64,000 nt of DNA, taken from contig CAWBEX010000003.1 in assembly GCA_963787895.1 (NCBI GenBank), positions 1 through 64,000 of the forward strand, written 5' to 3'. The notes below the pieces were generated by a model. The model worked only from the letters and a program-made list of their open reading frames with translations, was not told where the DNA came from and did not search any database. The position numbers were made by a program, and so were the translations under genes. Position 1 is the stretch's first letter. Every line of letters starts with the position of its first letter. Below, piece after piece: positions 37,787-46,253 of the stretch. This DNA comes from Anderseniella sp963787895. Lineage in GTDB: Bacteria; Pseudomonadota; Alphaproteobacteria; Rhizobiales; Aestuariivirgaceae.

Positions 37787-39040
37787 ATGACAGTTCTAGA
37801 CAGGTTTGCTCGTGATGCGCGCGGTGGCGTGGCGCTTGCTTTGGGGATTGTGGCACCGGTGCTGATTGGGGCTGCCGGACTGGCGGTGGACTATGGCCGC
37901 TACACCAGAACTGTAGCTGATCTGCAAGCTTTGGCCGATAGTTCTGCGGTTGCCGCAGTGAGCAGCTTGTCAGTAGCAAACATGACTGCCAGCTCGGTTG
38001 GTGCTTCGGTTGAGGGTTATGTCAACAAGAGTGCTTCGAACACCGCATGGCAAAAGGGCGAGAACGGAATATCCGTTGAAACAGTCATCAGTCCTGAAGG
38101 TGACGCTGTTAAGGTGACCCTGACCCAGGAGTGGGAGCCAATGATTGCCCACGTCCTTACCAATATTACCACGCCTGTAAGTATTTCTTCCACAGCTCGC
38201 CTTGTCGGTTCTGGCAAGGTATGTGTGCTGGCCATGGAGACCACTGAAGACAAGGCCATCCACATGGACGATGCTGCAAAGCTGACCGGGAAGGATTGCG
38301 GCGTCCTTTCCAATTCGGTCAGCTCGGCAGGTATCATGATCGACAAGGCGGCTAACCTGCAGGCCAGCTTGATATGTTCGGCAGGCGGCGCCAACGTAAA
38401 GAAAAAAGGGTACACTTATCCCGCCGTGACGGAAGATTGTCCCGCACTGATGGACCCGCTTGCTGGCCGGGTCACTCCATCGGTTGGCGCGTGCGATCAC
38501 AACGGGTTTGTCGCTGATGGGTCAGCGGCTGTCACGTTGATGCCTGGGGTCTATTGTGGCGGTTTGACCTTAACAGACACGGTCGCCGCAACCCTGACTG
38601 CAGGCACTTATGTTATCAAGGATGGCCCGCTGGTGCTGTCCGGTGCAGCAAGCATGACGGGAACAGATGTGGGTTTCTTCTTGACAGGTAGTGGTTCCAC
38701 GATGGAGCTGCAGGCTGGCACATCGGTGTCTGTGGAAGCACCGACTTCGGGTGAAATGGCCGGGTTGTTGTTTTTTGAAGACCGCGGCAACGCACCTGTG
38801 ATTCATCAGATCAATTCCTCCGATGCAAAGAACCTGCTAGGCACAATCTATCTGCCAAAGTCGATACTCAAGATTGCAGCGGCAGCGAACGTGGCTGGCG
38901 ATTCTGCATACACCGCCCTGATCGTACGGAAGCTGCAAGTATTCGAAGGCCCCAATGTCACATTGAACTCGAACTATGACGCGACCAATGTTCCTGTTCC
39001 TCCGGGTCTGCTTGGCGGCAAGGTTGTGCTGACCAACTGA
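37787..39040 (+). CDS. Tad/TadG-like membrane-anchored surface protein
   Basis: About 417 residues. The N terminus (RFARDARGGVALALGIVAPVLIGAAGLAVDYGRY) is the Tad-type helix of TadE/TadG-like pilus assembly proteins. The remainder is extracytoplasmic and beta-rich, with several cysteines between residues about 145 and 265, and a repetitive region (LTLTDTVAATLTAGTYVI). The start at 37787 is chosen because AGGA lies six bases upstream; the longer frame from 37703 lacks this. No other tad genes are in the window, so it may act outside a Flp pilus. It is divergent from the sensor kinase. Confidence 0.7.
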   Translation: MTVLDRFARDARGGVALALGIVAPVLIGAAGLAVDYGRYTRTVADLQALADSSAVAAVSSLSVANMTASSVGASVEGYVNKSASNTAWQKGENGISVETVISPEGDAVKVTLTQEWEPMIAHVLTNITTPVSISSTARLVGSGKVCVLAMETTEDKAIHMDDAAKLTGKDCGVLSNSVSSAGIMIDKAANLQASLICSAGGANVKKKGYTYPAVTEDCPALMDPLAGRVTPSVGACDHNGFVADGSAAVTLMPGVYCGGLTLTDTVAATLTAGTYVIKDGPLVLSGAASMTGTDVGFFLTGSGSTMELQAGTSVSVEAPTSGEMAGLLFFEDRGNAPVIHQINSSDAKNLLGTIYLPKSILKIAAAANVAGDSAYTALIVRKLQVFEGPNVTLNSNYDATNVPVPPGLLGGKVVLTN

Positions 39041-39168
39041 TCCTGGCCTGCCTGCTGCCGTGGCGGTCGTGCATTCTTGCAAATCCTGAAAAGACGTGCG
39101 ACTTCGATACACTGTGGTGGTGGTGGTCATGCATCACTGCTGTGCCCCGGCAATTGCAGGTCATCGCG

Positions 39169-40260
39169 ATGCGTTCAATGAATTCTATCAAGGTTGCTGT
39201 GTTGCCGGGTGACGGTATTGGCCGCGAGGTCATGGAACCGTGTCTTGTCTGTCTGGATAAGCTGGCGAGCAAGTCTGGCAGCTTTTCATTTTCATTCGAA
39301 ACCCTGGAGGCAGGTGCTGATGTTTTTCGGCAAACCGGGACTGATTTGCCGGATGAGGTGATCAAAAAAGCTGAGGCAGCAGATGTGATGCTGCTTGGTG
39401 CAATGGGGTTGCCGGAGGTGCGCCATGCAGACGGGCGTGAAATCACGCCGCAGATCGCGTTGCGTGAAATATTCGATCTCTATGCGGGTGTGCGTCCAGT
39501 AGAGACATTTCCGGGTTCGCCAGTGCCGCTGAAAGACCCGCGCGCAGGCAATCTTGATTTCGTGCTTGTGCGGGAGAACACCGAAGGCTTGTTCTTCTCC
39601 CGTCAGTCACCGGAGTTTGACGGCGATATCGCTGCGCGCGAAACCCTGCAAATTACACGGCATGCAACCGAGCGACTGGCTGATTTCGGGTTCAGGCTTG
39701 CAGAACGGCGAAAGGCGAACGGCCGGGGTGAAGGGCGGGTGACCTGCGTCGACAAGGCCAATGTGTTCGCCAGCTTCGCTTTCATGCGCAAGGTGTTCTA
39801 CGAGCGTGCAGCAATGTTTCCGGACATCAAGGCTGACCACTGGTATGTTGATGCCATGGCGCTGTCGCTCATTCGCAATCCCTGGAACTGGGATGTAATG
39901 GTGACCGAGAACATGTTCGGCGACATTCTGTCCGATGCAGCTGCGGCGTTGATGGGTGGCATGGGTATGGCACCTTCGGCCGACATTGGCGACAGACACG
40001 CATTGTTTCAGCCGTGTCACGGAACGGCTCCAGATATCATGGGTACCGGCAAGGCAAACCCGTGCGCCATGCTGCTGTCTGGTGCGATGATGCTGGATTG
40101 GCTCGGTGAGACGACGTCTTCGCAAGATTTCACAGATGCAGGAGAGAGGTTGCGCCAGGCGGTAAGGTCTGCATTTGCTGGTGGCGATCTGGTGCCATAT
40201 GAGGCAGGTGGTACGGCAGGTCTTCAGGAAGTAGCAGAGCGTGTAATTGCCGGCCTTTAG
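39169..40260 (+). CDS. Isocitrate/isopropylmalate dehydrogenase family protein
   Basis: NAD(P)-dependent beta-decarboxylating dehydrogenase of about 364 residues, starting close to VAVLPGDGIGREVMEP. Other signatures are VRENTEGLFFSR, CVDKANVFASFAFMRKVFYE, TENMFGDILSDAAAALMGGMGMAPSADIG and PCHGTAPDIMGTGKANP. Position gives no clue to whether it uses 3-isopropylmalate, tartrate or another 2-hydroxy acid; no leuCD is adjacent. The start is either 39169 or 39178; the upstream AGG favours 39169. Confidence 0.85.
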   Translation: MRSMNSIKVAVLPGDGIGREVMEPCLVCLDKLASKSGSFSFSFETLEAGADVFRQTGTDLPDEVIKKAEAADVMLLGAMGLPEVRHADGREITPQIALREIFDLYAGVRPVETFPGSPVPLKDPRAGNLDFVLVRENTEGLFFSRQSPEFDGDIAARETLQITRHATERLADFGFRLAERRKANGRGEGRVTCVDKANVFASFAFMRKVFYERAAMFPDIKADHWYVDAMALSLIRNPWNWDVMVTENMFGDILSDAAAALMGGMGMAPSADIGDRHALFQPCHGTAPDIMGTGKANPCAMLLSGAMMLDWLGETTSSQDFTDAGERLRQAVRSAFAGGDLVPYEAGGTAGLQEVAERVIAGL

Positions 40261-40637
40261 ATTTTTTCGTCTATTTCAGCCAGCGCTTCAAGTTCGCGGT
40301 CGCGAGTTGCCAGAATTGTTGCATCTTCTTCCAGGCTGGCAACCAGAGCACCCAGCTCCGTGTGCACCTGGCGGATACGGTGCAGTTTGGCCTGCATAAT
40401 CTCGAGACGGCCACCATCTGGCTCATTGCGCGCATATTGATCACCGATCATCAACCAGGCAAAATTTACATCAAGCGCACCCGCCAGGTTAAGCAGCCGG
40501 TTGGCGCGTGGGTCACGTTCATCATGCTCCCAGGCTTCGACAGTGTCGGCCTTTACGCCGATCCGCTGTGCGAGCTGCTTGATCGAATAACTCTTGTTTT
40601 CCCGTGCATGGGAGATGCGCTTGCCAATGGTTTCCAT
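40257..40637 (-). CDS. XRE-family helix-turn-helix transcriptional regulator
   Basis: About 126 residues with an N-terminal HTH_3 domain (GKRISHARENKSYSIKQLAQRIGVKADTVEAWEHDERDPRANRLLNLAGALDV) and a C-terminal coiled region (EIMQAKLHRIRQVHTELGALVASLEEDATIL), possibly for dimerisation. The open frame extends upstream to 40787, but the ATG at 40637 has GAAGG about ten bases before it and sits at the normal distance from the HTH. Its 3' end overlaps the tail of the convergent dehydrogenase gene by 4 bases. Confidence 0.82.
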   Translation of the reverse strand: METIGKRISHARENKSYSIKQLAQRIGVKADTVEAWEHDERDPRANRLLNLAGALDVNFAWLMIGDQYARNEPDGGRLEIMQAKLHRIRQVHTELGALVASLEEDATILATRDRELEALAEIDEKI

Positions 40638-40816
40638 GTGGTCCAGCCTTCGGTTCTGATGTGTGATGATTGGCAGCAAACTAGCGGTCTGCCAGTTCAG
40701 CGCAACAGACCTGTTGACGCATGGCTGCCATGCACCCAATTGTGCCGAATGCGATGTATATAGATCGCCGATTGTCTTGTCGGCCATGAAGACCGTGATG
40801 CGAAGGTGAACTGCAA

Positions 40817-42706
40817 GTGCTAGATACTCTGTTCAAGTGGTTTGAAGCCAGGACGGACGCGTTCCCCAATGAGGAAGCGCAAATGCCGCCGGCCACCCTG
40901 TGGGGTTTCATCTGGCATTACACCAAGCCTTTCTGGCCATGGATTCTTGCCACTTCGGTGCTGGCCGGTGTGGTCGCCATGATTGAAGTTTCGTTGTTCG
41001 CGTTTCTCGGTTCCGTGGTGGACTGGTTGGCAAAGACCACGCCGGAAACAGTGTTTCAGGACTACTGGTTGCATTTGACGTTGCTGGCGCTGCTGGTGCT
41101 GGTGTTGCACCCGTTGCTCAACTTTATCTACGAGCTGATCCTTCACCAGACGCTCATGGGCAACTATCCCATGCTGATCCGCTGGCAGGCGCACCGCTAT
41201 GTATTGCGCCAGTCGCTGGAGTTCTTCCAGAACGATTTTGCAGGCCGGGTTGCCACCAAGGTAATGCAATCGGCGCTGGCAGTGCGTGAATGTGTGCTCA
41301 AGACAGCAGACGTCTTTGTGTTTGTCCTGGTGTATTTCGTGTCGGCGGTGGTGCTGTTCGGCGCGGCGGATTGGCGGTTGGCATTGCCGATGGTCGCCTG
41401 GCTGGTCAGCTACTCGATAGCGCTTTATTATTTTGTGCCGAAACTCAAGCAGGTGTCGAAAGCACAGGCGGATGCCCGTTCACTGGTTACCGGCCGGATT
41501 GTGGACAGCTATACAAACATCCCAACGGTCAAGATGTTTGCACATACCGAGTTTGAGGACCGGTACGCCCGAGCCGGTATGGAGCCGTTTCTGGAAAACG
41601 TACACCAGCAGATGCGGCTTTCTTCACTTCTGATCACAGCACTCAATGTGCTCAATGCGCTGAACCTGTTTGGCGTGGGTTGCATGGCGTTGTGGCTATG
41701 GTCGATCAATGCCATTTCTGCTGGCGCAATTGCATTTGCCATTGGCCTGGTGCTGCGGCTCAAGGGCATGTCGCACTGGATCATGTGGGAAGTTTCCGGG
41801 CTGTTTGAAAACATCGGCGTGGTGCAGGACGGTATTGAAACCATTTCGCGCACGCGCAAGGTGGTGGACAAGGCACACGCGCCGGCGCTTGAGGTCAGCA
41901 AAGGTAAAATCGAGTTTCAGGCTATCGGTTTTCACTACGGCAAGGACCGCGATCAACTTGATCAAGGCATCATTGACAAGCTGAGCCTGACGGTCAAACC
42001 GGGCGAGAAACTCGGTATCGTCGGCAGATCAGGGGCGGGCAAGTCAACGCTGGTGTCACTGTTGTTGCGCTTCTACGATCTTGATTCAGGCCGCATTCTG
42101 ATTGACGGTCAGGACATCAGCGAGGTTACCCAGTCCAGCCTGCGTGCGCAGATCGGAATGGTCACGCAGGACACTTCGCTGCTGCACCGCTCCATTGCCG
42201 ACAACATCCGCTATGGCCGGCCAGAGGCAACGATGACAGAAGTCAAGGAAGCCGCGCGGCGCGCAGCGGCAGACAGCTTCATCCCTGGCCTTGAGGATTT
42301 CAACGGGCGCAGCGGTTATGACAGTCACGTGGGTGAGCGTGGAGTCAAGCTGTCTGGCGGTCAACGCCAGCGCGTAGCCATTGCACGTGTGTTGCTGAAG
42401 GATGCGCCGATACTTATCCTCGACGAGGCGACAAGCGCACTGGATTCAGAAGTTGAAGCAGTGATTCAGGACAGCTTCGAAGGACTGATGCAGGGAAAGA
42501 CCGTCCTGGCCATTGCGCACCGGCTGTCGACCATTGCTGCCATGGACCGGCTGGTGGTTATGGACAAGGGCGAAATCGTCGAGACGGGCAGCCATGCAGA
42601 ATTGCTGGAGCAGGGTGGTTTGTATGCCTCCTTGTGGGCGCGCCAGTCAGGTGGTTTCATTGCATCCAGCGATGATCAGGCGGCGGAGGCAACTGCTGCC
42701 GAATAG
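40817..42706 (+). CDS. ABC exporter, fused membrane and ATPase domains
   Basis: A 629-residue type IV half-transporter with six membrane segments in the first 350 residues. The ATPase domain has Walker A GRSGAGKST, Q-loop MVTQDTS, signature LSGGQRQRVAIARV, Walker B LILDEATSAL and H-loop IAHRLST. It resembles MsbA/multidrug exporters; the substrate cannot be told. The GTG start has AAGG about ten bases upstream. It lies 10 bases from a gamma-glutamyltransferase gene on the same strand, so the two are probably cotranscribed and may deal with a glutathione or gamma-glutamyl conjugate. This is an inference. Confidence 0.88.
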   Translation: MLDTLFKWFEARTDAFPNEEAQMPPATLWGFIWHYTKPFWPWILATSVLAGVVAMIEVSLFAFLGSVVDWLAKTTPETVFQDYWLHLTLLALLVLVLHPLLNFIYELILHQTLMGNYPMLIRWQAHRYVLRQSLEFFQNDFAGRVATKVMQSALAVRECVLKTADVFVFVLVYFVSAVVLFGAADWRLALPMVAWLVSYSIALYYFVPKLKQVSKAQADARSLVTGRIVDSYTNIPTVKMFAHTEFEDRYARAGMEPFLENVHQQMRLSSLLITALNVLNALNLFGVGCMALWLWSINAISAGAIAFAIGLVLRLKGMSHWIMWEVSGLFENIGVVQDGIETISRTRKVVDKAHAPALEVSKGKIEFQAIGFHYGKDRDQLDQGIIDKLSLTVKPGEKLGIVGRSGAGKSTLVSLLLRFYDLDSGRILIDGQDISEVTQSSLRAQIGMVTQDTSLLHRSIADNIRYGRPEATMTEVKEAARRAAADSFIPGLEDFNGRSGYDSHVGERGVKLSGGQRQRVAIARVLLKDAPILILDEATSALDSEVEAVIQDSFEGLMQGKTVLAIAHRLSTIAAMDRLVVMDKGEIVETGSHAELLEQGGLYASLWARQSGGFIASSDDQAAEATAAE

Positions 42707-42716
42707 GGAAGCAGCG

Positions 42717-44336
42717 ATGACAACGAAATCACAGTCCATGATTGTAGCCGCTCAGCCGGAGGCCGCCGAAGCTGGCGCGCGCGTACTCATGCGCGGCGGA
42801 AATGCCGTGGATGCGGCAATGGCAGCAGCGCTTGTGCAAGGTGTCGTTGACCCGCAAATGTGTGGCGTCGCCGGGTTTGGCTCGTGTCAGATCTATATGC
42901 CGGGCAAAGGCGTGCACACCACCATCGATTTTCACGGGCGCACCCCGTTGGCGGCTACACCGGACATGTGGCTTGACTTGCTTGAAGGCGAAACTCGAGA
43001 TGGTTTCGGCTTCGTGCTCAAGGGCAAGGTCAATGATCTCGGCTACAACGCTGTTACCACGCCGGGCTCGCTCAAAGCCTACCATGAGGCGGCCAGCGAA
43101 TTTGGAACGATGGACTGGGCAGACATTTGTGCGCCTGCAATTTCTCAGGCGAAAGTTGGCTTCAAGGTGCGCCCGCATGTTCACTTCTGGTGGACACATG
43201 GCGCTGACTTTGGCCGTGCTGAAGTAGCTGACCGCCTGCGCTTTTCCAAAACGGGCGCGAAGGCATATTTCCGCGGTGATGGCAGCGTGAAGCGGATCGG
43301 CGATCACGTGAATAACCCTGACCTGGCTACAACGCTGGAGCGGATTGCCAAACATGGAGCCGACATCTTCTACACCGGCGAAATTGGAGAGCAGATCGCG
43401 AGTGACTTCAATACCAATGGCGGATTGATGTCGCTGGAAGACCTGAAGTCTTACCGCACCGTTCGGCGCGATCCGCTCAGAGGTACTTATCGCGGCTTTG
43501 ACATTGCCACCAATCATCCACCCGGCGGTGGCATCATGCTGGTGGAAATGCTCAACATTCTGGAGCACTTCGACCTTTGCGGGATGGGCCACAATTCTAC
43601 CGAGTACATTCGCACGGTGTGCGAGGCCATGAAGGCCGCGACATCCGACAAGGACAACTTTGTGGGGGACCCGGATTTCTATGATGTGCCGCTGGAGCGG
43701 TTGATCTCGAAGCCACATGCGGCAAACATTGCCAAGCGCATCATGGCCGGTGAGCGGATGAGCGTCGAGCGGCTCGATGCACCGAAGGAACCGAAGGATA
43801 CCACTCACGTTGCCGTGGTCGACAGCCAAGGCAATTGCGTGACCATGACCCATTCTCTGGGCATGCCTTCAGGTGTCATAACTGATGGTCTCGGCTTTAT
43901 GTACAATGGCTGCATGGCGGTGTTTGATCCACGCCCTGGCCGGGCCGGGTCGATCGCACCGGGCAAGAGCCGGTTTTCTTCCGTGGTGCCAACCATCGCC
44001 TTCCGGGCAGGCAAGCCTCATGTGGTGCTGGGTGCGCCCGGTGGAACGCAAATCGTGATGGGCGTCATGCAGGCGCTGATCAATGTGCTTGACTTCAAGA
44101 TGGACATGCAAGGTGCAGTGACTGCGCCGCGGTTTTCTTCAACTTCCAACGCCATCGATATCACCAACCGTATTCCGGGCTACGTGGTTGAGCCGCTGGA
44201 GCAAGAAGGTTACGAGGTTATCCGTTCGCCGCTGACTTTTGGCATCGCAGCAGTGCACGGCATCCGCATCGGTGCAGGCGGCGTTATGGACGGAGGGGCC
44301 GATCCAGGCCATGACGGGGTTGCACTGGCAGTGTAG
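42717..44336 (+). CDS. ggt: Gamma-glutamyltransferase family protein
   Basis: A 539-residue Ntn-hydrolase of the gamma-glutamyltransferase family. AGARVLMRGGNAVDAAMA lies near the N terminus, NHPPGGG at about 266, and the self-cleavage site DTTHVAVVD contains the expected nucleophile T362. A later GAPGGTQI segment is also conserved. No signal peptide is evident, unlike periplasmic GGT, so it may be a cytoplasmic hydrolase acting on glutathione or a gamma-glutamyl amide. The open frame extends upstream inside the ABC gene. The ATG at 42717 is preferred because a GGGAA site precedes it and the conserved sequence starts there. Confidence 0.88.
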   Translation: MTTKSQSMIVAAQPEAAEAGARVLMRGGNAVDAAMAAALVQGVVDPQMCGVAGFGSCQIYMPGKGVHTTIDFHGRTPLAATPDMWLDLLEGETRDGFGFVLKGKVNDLGYNAVTTPGSLKAYHEAASEFGTMDWADICAPAISQAKVGFKVRPHVHFWWTHGADFGRAEVADRLRFSKTGAKAYFRGDGSVKRIGDHVNNPDLATTLERIAKHGADIFYTGEIGEQIASDFNTNGGLMSLEDLKSYRTVRRDPLRGTYRGFDIATNHPPGGGIMLVEMLNILEHFDLCGMGHNSTEYIRTVCEAMKAATSDKDNFVGDPDFYDVPLERLISKPHAANIAKRIMAGERMSVERLDAPKEPKDTTHVAVVDSQGNCVTMTHSLGMPSGVITDGLGFMYNGCMAVFDPRPGRAGSIAPGKSRFSSVVPTIAFRAGKPHVVLGAPGGTQIVMGVMQALINVLDFKMDMQGAVTAPRFSSTSNAIDITNRIPGYVVEPLEQEGYEVIRSPLTFGIAAVHGIRIGAGGVMDGGADPGHDGVALAV

Positions 44337-44390
44337 TGCTGCCAGGCCTTCCAGTACGTTCGCTCGATACTCGCCTGCGACACAGCCAAA

Positions 44391-45146
44391 TCAGATCGAC
44401 CAGCCGCCACAGATGATGTGGTTCTGTCCAGTCACGAACGACGATTCATCCGATGCCAACCAGACGATCAAGGGCGCAACGTCATCTGCATCGGCCAGAT
44501 TGCCGGTTGGCTGACGCGACAGAAACCATTCGCGTGCCTTGTCATACCCGCCCATCTGTTCCCCCAGCCTCTCGATACGCTGGCGCAGAGACGGTGTGTC
44601 TATCGTGCCGGGGCAAATGGCGTTGCAGCGGACGTTCTGCTTGACGAAATCAGCGGCTATTGAACGCGTCATGCCGATGACGGCAGCCTTCGTGGCGCCA
44701 TAGACAAAGCGGGAAGGTGCACCCTTTATGGATGAGACCACTGATGCCATGTTGATGATCGATCCACCACCATTGCTGATCATGCCGGGTAACACAGCCT
44801 TCGCCATGCGGTATTGCGCCTTCACGTTCAGATTGAACGAGAAGTCCCACGCTTCGTCGTCGCACTCCAGAATAGTGCCGTGGTGAACGAACCCCGAGCA
44901 GTTGAACAATACATCGACAGGGCCGATTTTCTCCATGATCCGTTCGACCTGTTTCGGTCTGGTGACATCAAGCAGGTAAGTCTTGATGCCGCGTACCTGT
45001 GATTTTGTCTCTGCCAAAGCGTCCTTGTTGATGTCGGTTGCGATGACCTTCGCTCCTTCGCGTGCCATGGCTATGGCTGCCGAGCGCCCCATGCCCATGC
45101 CTGCTGCAGTCACCAGCACCATTTTACCTTTCAATCGTCCTGCCAT
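44391..45146 (-). CDS. SDR oxidoreductase, 2-keto-3-deoxy-L-fuconate dehydrogenase-like
   Basis: A 252-residue classical short-chain dehydrogenase. The cofactor region is TAAGMGMGRSAA, followed by NCSGF, catalytic Ser in INMASVVSS and Y-x-x-x-K in FVYGATKAA. ICPGTIDTPSL and FVTGQNHIICGGWSI place it near the 2-keto-3-deoxy-L-fuconate dehydrogenase/DHRS6 group. The ATG at 45146 has GGGAG upstream; the longer frame adds unrelated residues. It is divergent from the denD operon with a 120-base shared promoter region, fitting a common sugar-acid pathway. Confidence 0.85.
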   Translation of the reverse strand: MAGRLKGKMVLVTAAGMGMGRSAAIAMAREGAKVIATDINKDALAETKSQVRGIKTYLLDVTRPKQVERIMEKIGPVDVLFNCSGFVHHGTILECDDEAWDFSFNLNVKAQYRMAKAVLPGMISNGGGSIINMASVVSSIKGAPSRFVYGATKAAVIGMTRSIAADFVKQNVRCNAICPGTIDTPSLRQRIERLGEQMGGYDKAREWFLSRQPTGNLADADDVAPLIVWLASDESSFVTGQNHIICGGWSI

Positions 45147-45266
45147 GTCCTTGAATTCTCCCAGTCGCAAACTGTTTTGTAGGTTGGCGTGCAATGTGGC
45201 AGATTTCCTCGACTGCGCAAACACGAACTCAACAAACTGCATGCAGGCTGGAGGAAGTTTCATTCA

Positions 45267-46253
45267 ATGAAGGTTGTTATCACCGGAGGAACCGGTTTCA
45301 TCGGCGCGCGACTGGCGCGGCGCATACTCGACAAGGCAACTCTGGCGGGCCCGGGCGGCGAGCAGGTGCCGGTGGACGAATTGGTGTTGTTCGATGTAGC
45401 CGCGCCGAACCCATTGCCAATGGAACTGGATGGCAGGGTCAGTGTAGTCACCGGCGACATCTCAGGCCGGGGAACAGTAGACAAGTTGATTGACCGGGAC
45501 GACATCTCGGTGTTTCACCTTGCGTCGGTGGTGTCAGGTGGTGGTGAGAAGGATTTTGACATGGCCATCCGGGTCAACCTCACCGGCGGGTTGAACGTGT
45601 TCGAGGCACTCAGGGCGCGCGCGTCCTGCCCGCGTCTTGTGTTTGCTTCGTCCATTGCCGTGTTTGGCGGCAGCCACATGCCCAGTGTGGTGGGTGACTT
45701 TGGCAAGCAGACACCGCAGACCACCTACGGCATGACCAAGGCGTGTTGTGAGTTGCTAATCAATGACTACACCCGGAAAGGCTTTCTGGATGGCCGCTCG
45801 GCGCGGCTGCCCACGGTCATCATCCGGCCGGGCAAACCCAATGCAGCAGCGTCGTCATTTGCGTCTGCGGTTTTCCGCGAACCCTTGAAGGGTGAAGGTT
45901 ACGTGCTGCCGGTGGCGCCTGAAACGGTGATGCCGGTGCTCGGCTACCGAAATATCGTGGAAGGTATTCTGGCACTGCATGAACTGCCGGGTAGCGAGCT
46001 GGATGACGACCGGGCCGTCTCGCTTCCGTCGCTGGACGTGACCGTGGCCGACATGATTTCGGCGTTGAAGAGCGTGGCGCACAACCGCAAGTTGGGCGAG
46101 ATCACTTTCAAGCCGGATCCGTTCATTGAAGCCATAGTCAAGACCTGGCCGCTTGCAACCGACGACAAACGTGCGATTTCACTCGGATTACCAAGGGACG
46201 CCACGTTGGACGACATCGTGCGCCACTACATCGAGGACTATGATCATGGCTAG
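45267..46253 (+). CDS. denD: D-erythronate dehydrogenase-like NAD-dependent epimerase/dehydratase
   Basis: A 328-residue extended SDR. It has GGTGFIGARLAR at the N terminus, the VFHLAS strand, the Y-x-x-x-K pair in TTYGMTKACCE, and RPGKPNAAASSFASAVFREPL, which is characteristic of DenD. Members oxidise D-erythronate (or related tetronates) to the 2-keto acid. The ATG at 45267 is preceded by GGAGGA. The next gene begins eight bases before its stop, so this is the first gene of an operon with a dehydratase, a lactonase and an oxidoreductase. The substrate could be another acyclic sugar acid. Confidence 0.8.
   Translation: MKVVITGGTGFIGARLARRILDKATLAGPGGEQVPVDELVLFDVAAPNPLPMELDGRVSVVTGDISGRGTVDKLIDRDDISVFHLASVVSGGGEKDFDMAIRVNLTGGLNVFEALRARASCPRLVFASSIAVFGGSHMPSVVGDFGKQTPQTTYGMTKACCELLINDYTRKGFLDGRSARLPTVIIRPGKPNAAASSFASAVFREPLKGEGYVLPVAPETVMPVLGYRNIVEGILALHELPGSELDDDRAVSLPSLDVTVADMISALKSVAHNRKLGEITFKPDPFIEAIVKTWPLATDDKRAISLGLPRDATLDDIVRHYIEDYDHG

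Noticed and set aside
42729..43853. 374-codon minus-strand ORF antisense to the gamma-glutamyltransferase gene
   Set aside because: The plus-strand frame has clear catalytic motifs across the same bases; the antisense frame is a codon-bias shadow.
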